Part shown: piece after piece, positions 33,861 to 35,520 of the stretch
Position numbering within the stretch: position 1 is the first letter of the stretch
Layout: each line of letters begins with the position of its first letter
Assembly: GCF_003932855.1 (NCBI RefSeq)
Contig: NZ_RQYZ01000026.1
Span: 1-35,520, forward strand
Direction: 5' to 3'
DNA: 35,520 nucleotides
Source: Tessaracoccus sp. OH4464_COT-324
GTDB taxonomy: Bacteria > Actinomycetota > Actinomycetes > Propionibacteriales > Propionibacteriaceae
The notes under the pieces: generated by a model
Databases searched by the model: none
Seen by the model: only the letters and a program-made list of their open reading frames with translations
What the model was told of the DNA's origin: nothing
Program-made: the position numbers and the translations under genes

Positions 33861-34332
33861 AGAAAGCTGGTTCTTCGATGATCCGGGAGTCTCCGACGAT
33901 GAAGAGTTGCTGAGGAGAATTCCATGGGTGCCCAGCCATGTGGGATTCGATGCGCAGACGCGTGAGCGCATCATTCACCCAGCAGCGCTCAGGCGAGGTG
34001 ACTCTGGAGAAGGGATGTCAGTCCACATGCTTTCGGTGTTGACGGAGCATGGACGGGCTGCCGACACCGTGTACGACGTGAAGGTATTTGGGACAATTGC
34101 TTTTTTGGCTGGGGTGCCGAGAGCTGTTGGCGGTGGGGTGGTGGCTGTCCCGGCAAGTGAGGATGTGGAGAAAGATGCCGTGTTGCGTGCTGCACATGCA
34201 GAGGTGAGACCTTCGACCTTTACGAAAAATAAGAGGGAATGGTCACTGATCCGGGACACGATTGTTCGCGCCTGTCGGTGGGTCGTGGCCCCTGAGCAGA
34301 TTCCTGAGCCACGAGGTAAAGCGGACAGATAA
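33853..34332 (+). CDS. Unrecognised protein, third gene of the TIGR04255-like operon
   Basis: 159 aa, soluble. Pattern: DDEELLRRIPW at the start, HPAALRRGDSGEGMSVHMLSVLTEHG, a hydrophobic GTIAFLAGVPRAVGGGVVAVPASED core, AAHAEVRPSTFTKNKREWSLIRDTIVRACRWV at the end. The RRI..HPxAxRxxD..GxSV.....HAxV arrangement looks like a real conserved family, possibly with catalytic His and Asp, but I cannot name it. It is the last gene of the operon; the spacer after it shows no clear T-tailed terminator. Confidence 0.65.
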   Translation: MSEESWFFDDPGVSDDEELLRRIPWVPSHVGFDAQTRERIIHPAALRRGDSGEGMSVHMLSVLTEHGRAADTVYDVKVFGTIAFLAGVPRAVGGGVVAVPASEDVEKDAVLRAAHAEVRPSTFTKNKREWSLIRDTIVRACRWVVAPEQIPEPRGKADR

Positions 34333-34683
34333 ATGGGTGTCCCGCCCGGTTGTTCGTTCTGGCGCAGAGGGCAGTCTTCCTATTGGCGGAGCGGGGCGTG
34401 TGAAAACACTAGATATGAAGCCAGCCGGCCCGCGAGGAGTTCCCCTAGCGGAGTGAAGAACCGCTTGAAGGCTAGCCATTGGCGACAACTCGCGGCACAC
34501 GTCCGGGCTCCTAATCGAGGCCGCCGCCCCGGGTGAGAGAGAATGGCGGCGAATGGGCGGCCCGGCAGTGGGAAGGCCCTCCGCCGTGGAGCTGGTTTCC
34601 AGACAGCTCCGCTCCACAGCAGGGGCCTTCCGCGACCCACATCTCAGGCCAAACTCAACCACCGTGTCCGTAGGCTGCCACGC
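34333..34683. other. Non-coding spacer of 351 bases, unexplained
   Basis: No convincing gene on either strand: the short open frames lack ribosome-binding sites and overlap one another. The stretch separates the 3' end of the three-gene operon from the 3' end of the convergent YbaB-like gene. It includes one strong hairpin (34571-34631) but no recognisable RNA family or transposon end. It may be the trace of the insertion that brought in the operon. Confidence 0.4.
34571..34631. repeat. Large nested hairpin
   Basis: Three nested arms pair across 61 bases: GGAAGGCCC with GGGGCCTTCC, GTGGAGC with GCTCCAC, and alternatively GGAGCTG with CAGCTCC around the centre. It lies 52 bases beyond the stop of the YbaB-like gene (minus strand) and lacks a T-tract. 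It may terminate convergent transcripts or be the core of a structured RNA. Confidence 0.5.
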
Positions 34684-35343
34684 CTACGAACGCGGCTCGT
34701 CGGGCAGCGCGGAATCGATGCTCGCCAGGACATCGTCTAGCTGACCGAGCAGGTCGTCCAGCCGACCCTCCACCTGGGTGAGCGTCTGGTCCAGGCTGTC
34801 GTAGGCCTGGTCGGCGAACTCGCTGAGCGGCTGCTGGGCGTCGCGGCCGGTGCTGGCCGAGGCGATGGCCCGGTTGACCGCCCGCACGAGGCGCGCTAGC
34901 TGCTGGGGCTCCAGGCTGGGTACGTACACCTGGGAGAGGCGGCCCCTCGCGTTGTCGAACGTGGCCTGCGCGCCCTCGAACTCCTCGATGAACTCGCGTT
35001 GCAGCTCGCGCGAGTCCCCGCCTTCGGGCAGCTCGTCGTCGGGCACCCGCTGCTCGCCGGCCAGCAGCGCACGCAACTCTGGGTCGAGCGCGGGGTTGGT
35101 GGCCGCCGCCGCCCGAAACGCCTCCCGAGCTGCTGGCAGCACGGTGTTCACGGCCTCGCAGATGGCCATGCGAGCCTTGGCCAGGTGCGTCTCGGGGGCG
35201 ACCTCGATGCGGACCACCTCGCCCGCGGCGGTTGCGGCGACGCGCACCGCGCCGTCGAGAGCCTCTGCGGTGAACTCGCGCGTGGCCAGCCGCATCAGCT
35301 CCGCGCCGGCCGGGTCGTCGGATAGATATTCGTGCGATTCCAT
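34684..35343 (-). CDS. YbaB/EbfC-like domain protein
   Basis: 219 aa from ATG 35343 (ATG 35379 is in frame but upstream sequence looks non-coding; neither has a Shine-Dalgarno). Residues ~20-75 (ATREFTAEALDGAVRVAATAAGEVVRIEVAPETHLAKARMAICEAVNTVLPAAREAF) follow the YbaB/EbfC nucleoid-associated pattern: G-x-V-x-V, then a helix with a conserved AVN. The remainder is helical, with heptad-like coiled-coil near the end (LDQTLTQVEGRLDDLLGQLDDVLASID). Such actinobacterial proteins often sit beside ESX/WXG100 genes. It is divergent from the ORF at 35389. Confidence 0.7.
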   Translation of the reverse strand: MESHEYLSDDPAGAELMRLATREFTAEALDGAVRVAATAAGEVVRIEVAPETHLAKARMAICEAVNTVLPAAREAFRAAAATNPALDPELRALLAGEQRVPDDELPEGGDSRELQREFIEEFEGAQATFDNARGRLSQVYVPSLEPQQLARLVRAVNRAIASASTGRDAQQPLSEFADQAYDSLDQTLTQVEGRLDDLLGQLDDVLASIDSALPDEPRS

Positions 35344-35388
35344 GAGGAGATTGAAGCACGGGACCGGCCCGCGCGGCATACTGAACGC

Positions 35389-35520
35389 ATGCGTCGATGC
35401 GGAGAAGATGAGCTGGGCAGGGTTCGGGCTTTGTTGGGGCCGGGTGAGCAGCCGGTTTTCGGTTCGATGGTTTCGCCGCTCACCGGGGCGGTCAGTCTGG
35501 GTCCTGTGGACAACCGGATT
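35389..35520 (+). CDS. 5' end of a gene running off the right edge
   Basis: ATG 35389 opens a frame of 44 codons without a stop to the window end (MRRCGEDELGRVRALLGPGEQPVFGSMVSP...). It is divergent from the YbaB-like gene with a 45-base gap. There is no Shine-Dalgarno, but CATACT just upstream could be the -10 box of a leaderless transcript. No family can be named from this part. Confidence 0.45.
   Translation, partial: MRRCGEDELGRVRALLGPGEQPVFGSMVSPLTGAVSLGPVDNRI

Noticed and set aside
34498-34520. GTCCGGGCTCC word resembling the 5' core of RNase P RNA
   Set aside because: The rest of the RNase P core, such as the conserved ACAGAA segment and the 3' CR-V strand, is missing on either strand.

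Overview
This window is high-GC chromosomal DNA from an actinobacterium, most likely a member of the Propionibacteriales (Arachnia/Tessaracoccus-like). That placement is an inference from gene content: gyrB-gyrA followed by a DUF3566 membrane protein, an Rv2466c-type DsbA-like protein, DesK/DesR-style two-component pairs, WXG100/EspG-like genes and a large Pro/Lys-rich surface protein. No 16S rRNA is present, so the genus is not proven.

Layout, left to right. (1) 1-1450 is a decayed minus-strand region. The 5' end of an adenine-N6 DNA methyltransferase is joined to the 3' end of a NodU/CmcH-type carbamoyltransferase, which also carries a frameshift; a 61-aa ORF and the first codons of another gene follow. 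(2) A tRNA-Ala(UGC) with its terminator is followed by an ABC exporter-histidine kinase-response regulator operon (1753-5058) and a beta-propeller-like lipoprotein. (3) 6604-9905 is a four-gene operon that looks like a type VII secretion effector cassette: small helical partner, WXG-plus-lipase protein, unrecognised soluble (possibly EspG-like) protein and membrane protein. (4) Next come a small lipoprotein, a cardiolipin synthase, a MarR regulator divergent from an MMPL exporter, lgt, and a fructosamine-kinase-like gene. (5) A cluster of DnaA-box-like 9-mers, a YczE-like membrane protein and gyrB-gyrA-DUF3566 follow. (6) A dicarboxylate/amino-acid symporter, a second two-component pair and tRNA-Ile(GAU) come next. 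(7) A 1503-aa leucine-rich-repeat surface protein has a cobalamin riboswitch in its leader. (8) The right end holds an Rv2466c-like oxidoreductase, a lower-GC three-gene operon led by a TIGR04255-like protein, an unexplained spacer, and a YbaB-like gene divergent from a truncated ORF.

How the parts connect. Lgt would lipidate the two lipoproteins in the window. The two two-component pairs each sit behind a repeated or palindromic sequence that could be an autoregulatory operator, and the MarR gene shares a perfect palindrome with the MMPL exporter. The most striking link is the B12 riboswitch in front of the LRR protein. Its C-terminal half carries three repeats resembling DUF4430/transcobalamin-like domains, so the protein is plausibly a surface corrinoid-binding factor made when B12 is scarce. 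The best candidates for undescribed biology are this riboswitch-controlled surface protein, the three-gene operon at 32569-34332, and the WXG-lipase cassette at 6604-9905.
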